From: Roseinatronobacter ekhonensis
Lineage (GTDB): Bacteria; Pseudomonadota; Alphaproteobacteria; Rhodobacterales; Rhodobacteraceae
DNA: 64,000 bases
Assembly: GCF_900499075.1 (NCBI RefSeq)
Contig: NZ_UIHC01000008.1
Coordinates: 1 to 64,000, forward strand
Direction: 5' to 3'
This document shows positions 9,308-19,374 of this stretch, piece by piece. The notes below the pieces were generated by a model that was not told where the DNA came from, did not search any database, and saw nothing but the letters and a program-made list of their open reading frames with translations. Every line of letters begins with the position of its first letter. Positions within the stretch are counted from its first letter, which is position 1. The position numbers and the translations under genes are program-made.

Positions 9308-9503
9308 CTGGCCCCTCTCGCGTGATCTGGTCCCTATATTGGGTCTGATACCCAGAATTCCAGACTAGGGGAAGGGGCGCAAGGGTGCCGTGGGCAGGGT
9401 TTTGCGCCTTTGGCCGTGTGAACAAGGCCCGCAAGACGCACGCAGCCTGCCGCGTTTGTCGCAAGGGCCATCCCGCAACCAGCCGATGGCGCGCGGATTG
9501 CTC

Positions 9504-11192
9504 TTAGATCACCTCGAACCGGTCCACATCGACCATGCCGTAATCTGTGATCTTCAGATGCGGGATCACCGGCAGCGCGATGAAGGCCAGTTGCAGGAAC
9601 GGCTCTTCCAGCGTCACCCCCAAGGATTTCGCCGCCGCGCGCAAGTCGACCAGCCTTGCGTGGACCTGCTCGTAGCTGTCCAACGACATCAGGCCCGCGA
9701 CCGGCAAGGGCAGTTCGGCCAGAACCCGCCCTTTATGCGCCACCACGAACCCGCCCTCGATTTGCGACAGACGGGTCGCGGCGAGCGCCAGATCGTCGTA
9801 ATCCACCCCCACAGCCACGATGTTGTGGTGGTCATGCGCGACGGTCGCGGCAATCGCGCCCTGCGAGATGCCAAAGCCGCGCACAAAGCCGGTGGCGATA
9901 TTGCCGTTCTTGCCATGCCGCTCTATCACCGCCACGCGCGCTAGGTCGCGCGCGGGGTCGGGGCGTTTGTCGCCACCCTCTGGCGCAATGTCGATGCGCA
10001 GGTGTTCGGTGATGATCTTTCCGTCCAGAATGCCGATAACCGGCGTGTCGGGCGCATTTCCCGCATGGCGGAAATCGGGCGCGCTGACCTGCGGCGCGCG
10101 CACAGAATCGCGCGCGACGGTGTCGATCACATGGCGGGCGGCAAAAGCCGCGTCAGCCACCACCTGACCGCCGCAGATGACCAGCGCGGCCCGACATTCT
10201 GCCAGATCGGGCAAGGCCACGATATCGGCGCGCTTTCCGGGTGCGATCTGGCCGCGATCCTTCAACCCGAAAGCCTCTGCCGCCGACAGCGTGGCGGCGC
10301 GGTAGACCGCCAGCATATCGCATCCCATCGCGATCAGGCTGCGGATCATGTGGTCGATATGGCCATGCTCTGCAATGTCCAGCGGGTTGCGGTCATCGGT
10401 GCATAGGCACATATAGGGCGCTGTGGTGGGCGACAGCAGCGGCGCAAGCGCCGCCATGTCCTTGCTGACAGAGCCCTCGCGGATCAGCACACGCAGCCCC
10501 TTTTGCAGCTTTTCGCGCGCTTCCTCGGGGGTGGTTGCCTCATGCTCGGTGCGGATGCCCGCGGCGCAATAGGCGTTCAGATCGCGCCCCGACAAGAGCG
10601 GCGCGTGCCCGTCGATATGCCCACCTGCGAAGGCGTGCAGCTTTTCCATGCAGCCGGGATCGCGGTGAATAACGCCGGGGAAATTCATGAACTCTGCCAG
10701 CCCGATCACGCTTGGATGGTCACGCAAAGCCAGCAGTGCCTGCGCATCCAGCGCCGCGCCCGCCGTTTCCATATGCGTCGACGGCACGCAGGACGACAGG
10801 TTCACCCGTATATCCATCACCGTATGTTCCGATGCGCGCTGGAAATAGCGAATGCCATCTGCGCCCGCCACATTGGCAATCTCATGCGGGTCGCAAATCG
10901 CCGTGGTCACACCCCGCGGGGCTACGCAACGGTCGAACTCGTAGGGCGTGACCAGAGAGGATTCGATATGCAAATGCGTGTCGATAAAGCCCGGCACCAG
11001 GACATGACCGCTCAGGTCGATCACCCGCGCGGCGTCATAGTCTTCGCCAATGCCCACGATCTGGCCTTGATGGATCGCGACATCGCCCGTCAGGCGCGCG
11101 CCTGTCACCATGCACAAGGTTTGCGCACCGCGTAACACCAGATCGGCAGTGATTTCACCGCGCGCGGCCGCAATCCGTTCACCCAAGCCCAT
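9504..11192 (-). CDS. ade: adenine deaminase
   Basis: A 562-residue amidohydrolase converting adenine to hypoxanthine in purine salvage. The metal site is visible as [11 protein letters not shown], with further His/Glu ligands in the NFPGVIH and [10 protein letters not shown] segments and an Asp in CLCTDDRN. The C-terminal half carries the Ade-specific segment [15 protein letters not shown]. Length and domain order match the family. The gene stands alone with 196 bases downstream before fabF and 52 bases between its start and the sulfotransferase stop. Confidence 0.92.
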   Translation of the reverse strand: MGLGERIAAARGEITADLVLRGAQTLCMVTGARLTGDVAIHQGQIVGIGEDYDAARVIDLSGHVLVPGFIDTHLHIESSLVTPYEFDRCVAPRGVTTAICDPHEIANVAGADGIRYFQRASEHTVMDIRVNLSSCVPSTHMETAGAALDAQALLALRDHPSVIGLAEFMNFPGVIHRDPGCMEKLHAFAGGHIDGHAPLLSGRDLNAYCAAGIRTEHEATTPEEAREKLQKGLRVLIREGSVSKDMAALAPLLSPTTAPYMCLCTDDRNPLDIAEHGHIDHMIRSLIAMGCDMLAVYRAATLSAAEAFGLKDRGQIAPGKRADIVALPDLAECRAALVICGGQVVADAAFAARHVIDTVARDSVRAPQVSAPDFRHAGNAPDTPVIGILDGKIITEHLRIDIAPEGGDKRPDPARDLARVAVIERHGKNGNIATGFVRGFGISQGAIAATVAHDHHNIVAVGVDYDDLALAATRLSQIEGGFVVAHKGRVLAELPLPVAGLMSLDSYEQVHARLVDLRAAAKSLGVTLEEPFLQLAFIALPVIPHLKITDYGMVDVDRFEVI

Positions 11193-11244
11193 GGTATACC
11201 CTTTCCGACACCCGTGTCAGGGGACAGACTGCACCCGAAGCGGT

Positions 11245-11889
11245 TTAGCTTGCAAGAGCTTGCATGAAGGCGCGCATCCGGCTTTTCGGTCGTGGCGCGT
11301 GGGCGCTGTCATAAAGGGCATAGTCACCCTCGCAGCAAGTTTCCAGACGCTGCGCCAGATGCGCCGACAGCGACAGACGCATCTCGGTCGAGGTGTTCAC
11401 GCGGTCCAGATCGAACTGCCGCTCCAGCCGCGCTTCCAGAAAGCCCTCGAACTCGTCAAAGGCATCATAGCGATACAGAAAATCGACGGTTTCGCCGGTT
11501 TTCGGATGGGTCAGGAACCGCGCCTGAGAGCCGACAGCGGCAAAGGCCGGTTGTTCCTCTGCCAGATACGCCTCGACAAACTGGTCAAAGCTCAGCCCCT
11601 TGGTGCTTTGGGGCGTGCCATCCAGCCAGCTTCCGTGACGGTAGCGATACCAGCTTCCAAGCCAGTCCTGCGGGTGGCGGATAAGCGCCGTGGTCGCCAT
11701 CGGGGTGTCGTCAAAAATTTGCAGAAACTTTTCCAGCCGCCACTTGTAGCGGTGAAAGGTGCAGTGCTTGATCCGCGGGTCGCCCTGCAACACGATATCG
11801 GACATCGGTGCCAAGGCCTGCTCCAGCGCCGTGCTGCCGCATTTCGGCGTTGAAAACACCACAAGGCGTTGATTCAAGAAGACCAGCAC
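11245..11889 (-). CDS. sulfotransferase family protein
   Basis: The 214-residue protein begins with a beta strand and the PAPS-binding loop STPKCGSTALE (residues about 13-23), the 5'-phosphosulfate loop of cytosolic and carbohydrate sulfotransferases; the ALIRHPQDWLGSWYRYR segment matches the 3'-phosphate loop. It starts with GTG. The acceptor cannot be read from sequence. It lies upstream of no obvious partner; a membrane glycosyltransferase gene sits 100 bases upstream on the same strand, making a sulfated glycan a possible but unproven product. Confidence 0.72.
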   Translation of the reverse strand: MLVFLNQRLVVFSTPKCGSTALEQALAPMSDIVLQGDPRIKHCTFHRYKWRLEKFLQIFDDTPMATTALIRHPQDWLGSWYRYRHGSWLDGTPQSTKGLSFDQFVEAYLAEEQPAFAAVGSQARFLTHPKTGETVDFLYRYDAFDEFEGFLEARLERQFDLDRVNTSTEMRLSLSAHLAQRLETCCEGDYALYDSAHAPRPKSRMRAFMQALAS

Positions 11890-11989
11890 GCCGCTTGCTC
11901 CTACCGTTTCACCCGTTCAAGTTGTAGCCTAGCAAGAAAAAACCTGTCGGTCCACCATCCTAAGCAGAGTTAAACCTCTCCATCACAGC

Positions 11990-13897
11990 TTATGCCTGCA
12001 CGATTGTCGCTTCTGTCGCGCCGGAATATTTGCCATGCGTGGTCTTGTCCCAGTAAAATGGGGCCGCGATCAGTTCCCATACCGCTTTGTAAACCGCGAG
12101 GACCGCCAGCGGGAAATAGGCGTGCAGTGCGGGCAGCCAGGGCCACAAGCCGGCATGGTGGCGCGCCCGCAACGCGACTGCGCCAAGCGCAAGCGTCACG
12201 GCTTCTGCCATCAGGAACACCGCTGCAAGCGCGACAAACGCCTGCCCCGGCAAGCTGTCTTGCAACGGGTGGCCAAGCCCCATCAGCATGAGCCAGAAGC
12301 TCCAGAGCAAGGGGGCGAACAGGAATTGCACCAAAGTACCCAGAAACAGCACCTGCACGCCGAAAAAACGCCACGGGCCAAGCTGTTGCAACAGGCGCGC
12401 GGGGTGGCGCATATGCACCATCCATGTGATCGCATACCCCTTCAGCCAGCGCGAACGCTGCTTGATCCATGGCAGGACATGGCAGTTCGCTTCCTCGAAT
12501 GTGACCGTGGACAGCAAATGCGTGACATAGCCGTGCCGCGCCAGCCGTATGCCCAGATCAGCATCCTCGGTCACGTTATGCGCGTCCCAGCCGCCAAGCT
12601 CTTCCAGAACGTCGCGGCGGAAAAACAGGGTCGTGCCGCCCAGCGGCACAGCCAGCCCAAGCCGTTGCATCCCCGGCAAAATGACCCGAAACCATGTCGC
12701 GTATTCGATGGTAAAGCAGCGCGACAACCAGTTCACCTGAGGGTTGTAGAAATCGAGCACCCCCTGCACGCAGGCAAGATTGGCCGGGCCATGCGCAAAA
12801 CAGGCCACAATGCGGTGGATCTGGTCGGGCTCGGGCGCATCCTCTGCGTCATACACCCCGACAATACTGCCGCGCGCAAAGGTCATGGCGTAGTTCAGCG
12901 CGCGCGGTTTGGTTTTCAGCTTGGCATCCGGCACCGGAATGACCCGCACCCACGCGGGCAAGGATTGCGCGGCAAGAGCGTCGCGCGTCAGGTGGTCGTT
13001 TTCCTCGACAACCAGCAGAATGTCGGTCAACTCGCGCGGCCATGTCAGCCGTGCAAGCCGGTTAACAAGGCGCGGCACCACATCGGGTTCGCGGTAGAGC
13101 GGCACCATGATCGACACGATGGGCAGCGGGCCATGATCTTGCGGCATGTCCTGTGGCACGGGCGTGCGGCGCAGCGCGGCAAAGGCGGCGGCCAGTTTCA
13201 GCAGGGTCGACACCGTCAAGGCCACCACAACAACGCCTGTCAGCCCGACCAGAACCCCCATCGGCCACAGCAGCACACACAAAGCGATGACACCCAACAT
13301 TGCTGCCAGCGCGCGGCTGAACCACCTGTTTTGCAACATGCGGCAGCTTTCGCCCTCTGCCACGCAGGTTTCGGCCCACAGCCGCAAACGGTTGCGGCGC
13401 AGTTGCAAGATGCGGTCGTGCAAATGCGCCTCTGTAATCAGCACCATGACCACCGGGCCGAACACGCTTTCCAATGCGGCGCAGTGGTGTTCGAATTCTG
13501 CCGGGCGGGCGCTGGCTACAACGGTCATGCCACCCGCCGCCCGCCATGGCAGGCATTGCAGCGACAAGGCCCGCACAACGCCCAGCTTGTCCAACAAGCG
13601 CGGGTCCGGGGGCGGGTCGTCCTTGGTCATGAAGCCTGCGCCAAACTGGCGCGTCAAAGCCTGCATCAATTGTGCATCGGTGATCCAGCCGCGCGCCAGC
13701 AGGATGTCGCAAAGCAATGCCGCGCGCAGGCCCTGTTGGCGCGTGGCCAGCATAAGCTGCGTGGCGCTGATCGCCCCCATGGCGCGCAAGATATCCCCCA
13801 GCAGCGGACGCTTTGGCCCGTCGCCATCCAGCACCTGAAAGGCCGCGTGGCGCTGTGGTGGGTCTGTCGCCTGTTGCTGGTATGCCAAACCCGTCAT
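11990..13897 (-). CDS. membrane glycosyltransferase family 2 with N-terminal MshEN-like domain
   Basis: From the ATG at 13897 (an ATG at 13912 and a GTG at 13918 are alternatives) residues about 31-90 contain two repeats of the form LGDILRAMGAISATQL and CDILLARGWITDAQLMQAL, the pattern of MshEN/GspE N-terminal domains, some of which bind c-di-GMP. Transmembrane helices follow near 197-235. The processive GT2 core shows YDAEDAPE near 349-356, TEDADLG near 443-449 and QRSRWLKG near 480-487, the set used by cellulose- and hyaluronan-type synthases. Four to five C-terminal membrane helices follow. The sugar and acceptor are unknown; an extracellular polysaccharide is likely. Confidence 0.8.
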   Translation of the reverse strand: MTGLAYQQQATDPPQRHAAFQVLDGDGPKRPLLGDILRAMGAISATQLMLATRQQGLRAALLCDILLARGWITDAQLMQALTRQFGAGFMTKDDPPPDPRLLDKLGVVRALSLQCLPWRAAGGMTVVASARPAEFEHHCAALESVFGPVVMVLITEAHLHDRILQLRRNRLRLWAETCVAEGESCRMLQNRWFSRALAAMLGVIALCVLLWPMGVLVGLTGVVVVALTVSTLLKLAAAFAALRRTPVPQDMPQDHGPLPIVSIMVPLYREPDVVPRLVNRLARLTWPRELTDILLVVEENDHLTRDALAAQSLPAWVRVIPVPDAKLKTKPRALNYAMTFARGSIVGVYDAEDAPEPDQIHRIVACFAHGPANLACVQGVLDFYNPQVNWLSRCFTIEYATWFRVILPGMQRLGLAVPLGGTTLFFRRDVLEELGGWDAHNVTEDADLGIRLARHGYVTHLLSTVTFEEANCHVLPWIKQRSRWLKGYAITWMVHMRHPARLLQQLGPWRFFGVQVLFLGTLVQFLFAPLLWSFWLMLMGLGHPLQDSLPGQAFVALAAVFLMAEAVTLALGAVALRARHHAGLWPWLPALHAYFPLAVLAVYKAVWELIAAPFYWDKTTHGKYSGATEATIVQA

Positions 13898-14000
13898 GCT
13901 TGCCCAAATCATCCACACGGCCCAAATGGCCGACAGGTGATCGAAGCATGACTATGGTTAAAAAACCCTTAACACTTGGACCCCGACCCAGTGCAGACCG

Positions 14001-14600
14001 TCAGAATGCGCGGCGCGACCGCAACGCGGCCCCGATGGTGCCATCATCCAGAAAATCAAGCTCACCGCCCACCGGCACGCCTTGCGCCAGCGCGCTTAGG
14101 ATCACGCCGGTCTGCTCGACCGATTCTGCAATGTAATGCGCCGTGGTCTGGCCATCGACCGTAGCCCCAAGGGCCAGGATCACCTCGCGAATACCTTCAG
14201 AGACGATGCGCTCCAACAACTGTGGAATGTGCAGATCATCCGGCCCCACGGCATCCAGCGCCGAGAGCGTGCCGCCCAACACATGGTAGCGGCCGGTGAA
14301 CACCTGCCCGCGCTCCATCGCCCACAGATCTGCGACATCTTCGACCACGCAAATCTCGCCCGTGGCGCGTTTGGGGTCGGCGCAGATATCACAAATCGGG
14401 GCAGTGGCTATGTTGCCGCAGCGGGTGCAGGGCTGCGCCGTCTGGGCGACCCTGTCCAACGCCATCACCAAAGGGCGCAACGCCTGATCACGGCGCTGCA
14501 GCAGGTGCAGCACCATGCGCCGCGCCGACCGCGGCCCAAGGCCGGGCAAGCGCGAAAACTGGCCGATCAGCGCGTCAATTTCATCCCGTGCATCGGCCAT
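14001..14600 (-). CDS. recR: recombination mediator RecR
   Basis: RecR works with RecF/RecO to load RecA at gaps. The 199-residue protein has an N-terminal helix-hairpin-helix ([19 protein letters not shown]), a four-cysteine zinc finger (CTRCGN, then CDICAD) and a Toprim domain beginning [13 protein letters not shown]. It ends the dnaX-ybaB-recR run, a conserved bacterial gene order, and starts 6 bases after the ybaB stop. Confidence 0.95.
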   Translation of the reverse strand: MADARDEIDALIGQFSRLPGLGPRSARRMVLHLLQRRDQALRPLVMALDRVAQTAQPCTRCGNIATAPICDICADPKRATGEICVVEDVADLWAMERGQVFTGRYHVLGGTLSALDAVGPDDLHIPQLLERIVSEGIREVILALGATVDGQTTAHYIAESVEQTGVILSALAQGVPVGGELDFLDDGTIGAALRSRRAF

Positions 14601-14606
14601 GCGCGG

Positions 14607-14951
14607 CTACATCGGCAAATTCATGTCGCGCGGCAGCCCCATGCTTTCCGCGATCTTGCCCATTTCCTCGCGCGAGCGGTCCTCGGCTTTGGATTGTGCA
14701 TCTTTTACAGCCGCCAGAATAAGGTCTTCGACCACTTCCTTGTCATCCGCGTTAAAGATTGACGGGTCAATGTCGAGCGCCGTCAACTCGCCCTTGGCGG
14801 TTGCGGTGGCCTTGACCAGCCCGGCACCGGATTCACCCGTGACCATGATCGCCTTCAGGTCTTCCTGAAGCTGGGCCATCTTGCCCTGCATCTCTTGCGC
14901 AGCCTTCATCATCTTAGCCATGTCACCCATGCCGCCCATACCTTTGAACAT
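14607..14951 (-). CDS. YbaB/EbfC nucleoid-associated protein
   Basis: This 114-residue basic/amphipathic protein has the family signature: a Met/Gln/Lys-rich N-terminal helix (MAKMMKAAQEMQGKMAQLQ), a central beta region (GLVKATATAKGELTALDIDP) and a C-terminal helix. YbaB dimers bind DNA without strong specificity. It lies between dnaX (16 bases upstream) and recR (6 bases downstream), its usual place. Confidence 0.93.
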   Translation of the reverse strand: MFKGMGGMGDMAKMMKAAQEMQGKMAQLQEDLKAIMVTGESGAGLVKATATAKGELTALDIDPSIFNADDKEVVEDLILAAVKDAQSKAEDRSREEMGKIAESMGLPRDMNLPM

Positions 14952-14966
14952 CTTAGCGTCCTTTTT

Positions 14967-16697
14967 TCATGTGTCTTCAAACGGGTCCCAATCGGGATCA
15001 AACTCATCTTCCACCTCTGGAAGTGCGGCGCTTGCGGCCTCATCCTCGGGCGTGGTCAAGAGCCGGATCTCGGCAATCCGCGCCTTTGGAAACACCTCAA
15101 GAACAGCCAATACAAGGCTGTTCTGCATAGCTTTTTCTTCATCTACGTTTTGCTGTTCTGCCTGCCGCTCTGCCAATGTGGCACCGCCGCCCGTATTGGC
15201 AACGGACACGGCCCAACGCGCGCCGGTCCAGCCTTGCAGCCGTGCGCCCAAGCATTGCGCCAGATCAATCGGCGCGGCGTCGGTCGGTTGAAATTCGATC
15301 CGGCCGGGACTGTAGCGCACAAGGCGCAGGTTGGTTTCCACCTCTACCAGCAGCGTCATGTCGCGCTGCGCACGGATCAGGGCAACAACGCTGGCAAAAT
15401 CGGGGTAGTCCGACAACGCAGGCGCGGCCCCGGCAAGGGCGGCTTGCGGGCCGTGGGCGGACCCGGCAGACAACGCACGCGGGGCCGCGCCGCCGCTGAT
15501 GGGCGCACGGGGCGCTGGTGCGCCGCTACCGCCTGTGGGCGGCGTCTGGTCGTGCCATTTGCGCAAAATCTCTTCGGGGCTGGGCAGGTCGGCCATATGA
15601 GTCAGCCGGATGATCGCCATCTCGGCGGCCATCATGGCATTGGGCGCGGCGGCGACCTCTTCCAACGCTTTCAGCAGCATCTGCCATGTCCGCGTCAGCA
15701 CCCGCATGGGAAGCGCCTGCGCCATAGCCGCACCCCGGTCACGTTCTTCGGGGCTGATGGTCGGGTCCGCACCCGCATCGGGGGTGATCTGGGTCACGCT
15801 TAACCAATGGGTAATCTCGGCCAGATCGCGCAGCACCGCCATCGGGTCGGCCCCGTCGGCATATTGCCCCGCAAGCTCCGAGAGGGCCGCCGCCGCATCG
15901 CCGCGCATGATGTGGTCGAACAGGTCCAGCACCCGCGCGCGGTCTGCCAGCCCCAGCATGGCACGCACCTGATCTGCGGTGGTTTCGCCCGCGCCGTGGC
16001 TGATGGCCTGGTCCAGCAGCGACATCGCATCGCGCACCGACCCTTCGGCCGCGCGGGTGATCAGCGCCAAAGCGTCTGCGGCCACTTGCCCGCCTTCGGC
16101 TTTCGCGACTTTTTCCAGATGCGCGATCATCACTTCGGGCTCGATCCGGCGCAGATCAAAGCGCTGGCAGCGCGACAACACCGTCACTGGCACCTTGCGA
16201 ATCTCGGTCGTGGCAAAGATGAATTTCACATGCGCAGGCGGTTCTTCCAGCGTTTTCAACAGCGCGTTGAATGCGTTGTTCGACAGCATGTGCACTTCGT
16301 CGATGATGTAGATCTTGTAGCGCGCAGACGCCGCACGGTAGGCGACAGAGTCGATGATTTCGCGAATATCGCCCACGCCCGTGCGCGAGGCCGCGTCCAT
16401 TTCCATCACATCGACATGGCGGCCCTCGATAATGGCGCGGCAATGTTCGCACACGCCACAAGGCTCTGTCGTGGGGCCGCCCTGCCCGTCCGCACCAATG
16501 CAGTTCAGCCCCTTGGCGATTATCCGCGCGGTGGTGGTTTTGCCGGTGCCGCGAATGCCGGTCATGATGAAGGCATGGTGAATCCGGTCCGCTGCAAAGG
16601 CATTGCGCAAGGTGCGGACCATCGCGTCCTGCCCGATCAGATCGGCAAAACTCTCGGGGCGGTATTTGCGCGCCAGAACCTGATATTGCTCGCTCAT
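14967..16697 (-). CDS. dnaX: DNA polymerase III subunits gamma and tau
   Basis: DnaX is the clamp-loader ATPase of the replicative polymerase. The 576-residue protein has an AAA+ Walker A at about residues 45-53 (GIRGTGKTTT), a four-Cys zinc site (C in KGLNCIGADG, then PCGVCEHC), a DEVH Walker B in IYIIDEVHMLSNNAFN and the sensor stretch FIFATTEIRKVP. A Pro/Gly/Ala-rich linker near residues 375-410 precedes the tau C-terminal domain that contacts the polymerase and helicase. I did not see a clear programmed frameshift site for a separate gamma product. Confidence 0.95.
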   Translation of the reverse strand: MSEQYQVLARKYRPESFADLIGQDAMVRTLRNAFAADRIHHAFIMTGIRGTGKTTTARIIAKGLNCIGADGQGGPTTEPCGVCEHCRAIIEGRHVDVMEMDAASRTGVGDIREIIDSVAYRAASARYKIYIIDEVHMLSNNAFNALLKTLEEPPAHVKFIFATTEIRKVPVTVLSRCQRFDLRRIEPEVMIAHLEKVAKAEGGQVAADALALITRAAEGSVRDAMSLLDQAISHGAGETTADQVRAMLGLADRARVLDLFDHIMRGDAAAALSELAGQYADGADPMAVLRDLAEITHWLSVTQITPDAGADPTISPEERDRGAAMAQALPMRVLTRTWQMLLKALEEVAAAPNAMMAAEMAIIRLTHMADLPSPEEILRKWHDQTPPTGGSGAPAPRAPISGGAAPRALSAGSAHGPQAALAGAAPALSDYPDFASVVALIRAQRDMTLLVEVETNLRLVRYSPGRIEFQPTDAAPIDLAQCLGARLQGWTGARWAVSVANTGGGATLAERQAEQQNVDEEKAMQNSLVLAVLEVFPKARIAEIRLLTTPEDEAASAALPEVEDEFDPDWDPFEDT

Positions 16698-16796
16698 GCC
16701 TGTCCTGCTTGCTGTGATGCCAATCTAGCGCGGGGGCGTTGCGAAGGGAAACGGGTTTTTACGTCTTTGGCCGCGTGCTGCCTTGGCCATGCGGCA

Positions 16797-17603
16797 CTAG
16801 TGAGTATTTGGGGCAAGATGAAGGTCGTGACGGGCCAAGAAATCCGCAACCGTCCTTGCGTAGTCCGCAGGCTGTTCGACATGCGGCAGATGGCCCGCGC
16901 GGTGGATAAGTGCAAACTCTGACCCCGCGACAAGATCGGTCGTCTCGCGCACCAGATCGGGCGGGGTGGAGCCGTCATGGTCGCCCGCGATCCCAAGCGT
17001 CGGCAAGCGAAGCATGGCCGTGGTGGTGTAGAAATCGGTGCCCGCGATGGCCTGCGCGCATCCGGTCCAACCGTCGAGCGGGGTATCAGCGAACATGGCG
17101 CGCCATGCCGCGACCTCGGGCGTTGCGCGGAACCGCGGCGTGAACCAGCGTTCCATCGTGGCATCGGCCAAGGCCCCTAGCCCCTGCACGCGGGCGGTCG
17201 CTGCGCGGTCGCGCCAGATTTCGGCGGTGGCGATGCGCGCGGCCGTGTTCGACAGGATCAACGCGCGCAACAGGTCGGGGCGTTTGACCGCCAGCCCCTG
17301 CGCCACCATGCCGCCAATGCTGAGGCCCAGAAACACACAGCGCTCAAGCGCCAGATGGTCCAACAGTTGTTCAGTGTCGCGCACAAGCTGGCCCATGGAA
17401 TAGGGCGGCTTGGGCACGCCGGAGCGGCCATGCCCGCGCCGGTCATAACGCAAGATCCGCAAGCCTTCGGGCAGATGCGGCAGCAGCGGATCCCACATTT
17501 CGAGCGTGCAGCCGAGCGAATTGGACAGCACCAGCGGCAGGCCTGTCTCCGGCCCGGTCAGCTCGTAGTAAAGCGATATGTCCTCAAGCTGCGCGGTTGG
17601 CAT
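16797..17603 (-). CDS. pcaD: 3-oxoadipate enol-lactonase-like alpha/beta hydrolase
   Basis: The 268-residue protein begins MPTAQLEDISLYYEL and has the alpha/beta hydrolase nucleophile elbow GLSIGGMVAQG, an acid in GIAGDHDGSTPP and His in HRAGHLPHVEQP. The pattern best matches PcaD, the beta-ketoadipate pathway lactonase, but no other pca genes are nearby, so the substrate is uncertain. Its 5' end overlaps the ammonia-lyase gene by 20 bases. Its last eight codons before the stop lie in a repeat also found at 20117 and 49518, so the natural C-terminus appears to have been replaced by repeat sequence. Confidence 0.72.
   Translation of the reverse strand: MPTAQLEDISLYYELTGPETGLPLVLSNSLGCTLEMWDPLLPHLPEGLRILRYDRRGHGRSGVPKPPYSMGQLVRDTEQLLDHLALERCVFLGLSIGGMVAQGLAVKRPDLLRALILSNTAARIATAEIWRDRAATARVQGLGALADATMERWFTPRFRATPEVAAWRAMFADTPLDGWTGCAQAIAGTDFYTTTAMLRLPTLGIAGDHDGSTPPDLVRETTDLVAGSEFALIHRAGHLPHVEQPADYARTVADFLARHDLHLAPNTH
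16802..16824 (-). repeat. copy 1 of a 23-bp repeat (CCTTCATCTTGCCNNAAATACTC)
   Basis: Read on the minus strand this gives the repeat with CC at the variable dinucleotide. It forms the end of the pcaD-like coding region. Two other copies occur at 20117-20139 and 49518-49540, differing only at the two variable positions. Confidence 0.8.
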
Positions 17604-18558
17604 GGCTTGCGCCCTCGGTCAACGCACGGATGAACACCTCTCGGTCGACATTGCCGCCGGTCGCGACCGCAATCACGGTGTCGCCTGCAACCGCGTCCGG
17701 CAGGAACAGCGCGGCGGCCAATGCGACAGCGCCGCCCGGTTCCAACACCAGTTTCAGACGGTCTTGCGCCAGCGCCATGGCGGCCAGAACCTGCGTGTCG
17801 GTCACGACCAGACCGGGACCACACAGCCGTTGCAAAATCGGAAAGGGCAGTTTGCCGGGCGCGGGGGTCAGGACTGCATCGCACAGCCCGGCGCGCGCGG
17901 GGTTGGTGATGATCCGGCCCGCCACCAGCGACTGCGCAACATCCTCGAACCCCTCCGGCTCGACGGGGCGTACGCGCAGGCCGGGCGCGCGCGCCTCGAG
18001 CGCGAGCGCCACACCTGCCGTCAGCCCGCCGCCGCCGCAGCACACAAGTACATCGGCCTCAGAAACCCCGGCCTGGGCGGCAATTTCCAGCCCGACAGTG
18101 CCTTGCCCCGCGATCACCTGCGCGTTGTCAAAAGGCAGGATCAGGTCCAGCCCGCGCGCCTCTGCCAGCTCTGCCGCCATGGCATCGCGGTCCGTGGTGG
18201 TGCGGTCATAGGTGACGACCTCTGCCCCCAGCGCTGCCGTATTCTCCAGCTTTATGCGCGGCGCATCGGCGGGCATCAGGATCACCGCCGCCAGCCCCAA
18301 TTCGGCTGCCGCCCGCGCCACGCCCTGCGCGTGGTTGCCAGAGGAGCAGGCCAGCACACCCTTGGTGCCTTTCGGCAAAGCGGTCAGGGCCGCCCGCGCA
18401 CCGCGATATTTGAAGCTGCCGGTGTGTTGCAGGCACTCCGCCTTGACCAGAACCCGCCGCCCGGCAACCGCATCCAGAAACGGCGAGGACAGAAGCGGCG
18501 TGAGCTGCGCATGGCCCACAATACGGGTGGCCGCGGCGTCGATCATCTCGATATTCAT
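17584..18558 (-). CDS. threonine/serine ammonia-lyase, PLP type
   Basis: The start at 18558 is chosen because it forms an ATGA overlap with the preceding hydrolase gene; upstream in-frame ATGs lie inside that gene. The 324-residue protein has the PLP lysine in QHTGSFKYRGARAAL, the phosphate-binding loop CCGGGGLTAG and the SSGNHAQGVA segment of fold-type II enzymes. It lacks the C-terminal ACT domain of biosynthetic IlvA, so it resembles catabolic threonine dehydratase or serine racemase/ammonia-lyase. Product would be 2-oxobutanoate or pyruvate with ammonia. Confidence 0.85.
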   Translation of the reverse strand: MNIEMIDAAATRIVGHAQLTPLLSSPFLDAVAGRRVLVKAECLQHTGSFKYRGARAALTALPKGTKGVLACSSGNHAQGVARAAAELGLAAVILMPADAPRIKLENTAALGAEVVTYDRTTTDRDAMAAELAEARGLDLILPFDNAQVIAGQGTVGLEIAAQAGVSEADVLVCCGGGGLTAGVALALEARAPGLRVRPVEPEGFEDVAQSLVAGRIITNPARAGLCDAVLTPAPGKLPFPILQRLCGPGLVVTDTQVLAAMALAQDRLKLVLEPGGAVALAAALFLPDAVAGDTVIAVATGGNVDREVFIRALTEGASHANRAA

Positions 18559-19373
18559 AAGCACATCCCTAACCAGGTGCTGATCGCGCGCAACGATTCG
18601 GGTTCGTCCAGGAAGGGCACATGACCACGTCCGGGCACTTCCTCGACAACCATATCGGGGCGCAGGCGGATCATTTCCGACAGGGTGGCACTGCTCAACA
18701 GCGCGGAATTCGCGCCGCGAATGCAGGCGAGGGGCAAGCCGTCGCAGGCCGCGAACATAGGCCACAGATCGCCTGCCCCGCCCGCGCGCGCGGCCAGATA
18801 AGCCTCGCGCAGCGCAGGGTCGTAATTGATCTGCAACCCTTGGTCAGAGGCCGTGAAATGCTTGCGCGCCTCGCTGGCCCAACGGCTGGCGGGCACCTCG
18901 AATTCAGGCATGGCGCGTGCCAGGGCCAGCGCCGCCTCGCCATGGCTGCGCGCACCGGGGTTGCGCCCGATATAGGCGTCGATGCGGTCCAGCCCCTCGG
19001 ACTCAATGACGGGGCCGATATCGTTCAGGCACAGCCCGCGCAGCCGGTCCTTGGCGATGGCCGCCAGATACATCCCGATCAGCCCCCCGCGAGAGGTGCC
19101 AAGCAGCGCCACCTGTTCCAGCCCCAGATGGTCCAGCAGCGCCAGCACATCGGCGCCTTCCTGCATCACGGTATAGGTGTCGGCGCCGGTCCATTGCGAC
19201 CGCCCGCGTCCGCGATAATCCAGCCGGATCAGCCTCAGGGGTGGCAGATGCGGGGCCATATAGTCGAAATCAGACCCGTTGCGGGTCAGACCGGCCAAGC
19301 ACAGCAAGGGGCGGCCATGCCCCTCGTCGGTGTAATGCAGTTCTGCCCCGTCGGGCGCAGTGAAAAACGGCAT
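18555..19373 (-). CDS. alpha/beta hydrolase fold protein
   Basis: The 272-residue protein has the HGxP oxyanion region (EGHGRPLLCLAGLTRN), nucleophile elbow LLGTSRGGLIGMYLA with Ser as nucleophile, and a final catalytic His in VPGRGHVPFLDEPE. The substrate is not predictable. It starts one base after the HAD gene stop and overlaps the ammonia-lyase gene by four bases, so four genes (HAD, hydrolase, ammonia-lyase, PcaD-like) form a tight run that suggests one catabolic transcript. Confidence 0.75.
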   Translation of the reverse strand: MPFFTAPDGAELHYTDEGHGRPLLCLAGLTRNGSDFDYMAPHLPPLRLIRLDYRGRGRSQWTGADTYTVMQEGADVLALLDHLGLEQVALLGTSRGGLIGMYLAAIAKDRLRGLCLNDIGPVIESEGLDRIDAYIGRNPGARSHGEAALALARAMPEFEVPASRWASEARKHFTASDQGLQINYDPALREAYLAARAGGAGDLWPMFAACDGLPLACIRGANSALLSSATLSEMIRLRPDMVVEEVPGRGHVPFLDEPESLRAISTWLGMCL

Positions 19374-19374
19374 G

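Noticed and set aside
9308-9503. Expected acpP gene ahead of fabF
   Set aside because: No frame in this gap encodes the DSL phosphopantetheine motif of acyl carrier protein.
12035-13951. A 638-codon open frame on the plus strand
   Set aside because: It is antisense to the glycosyltransferase gene, has no family features and reflects high-GC codon bias on the opposite strand.
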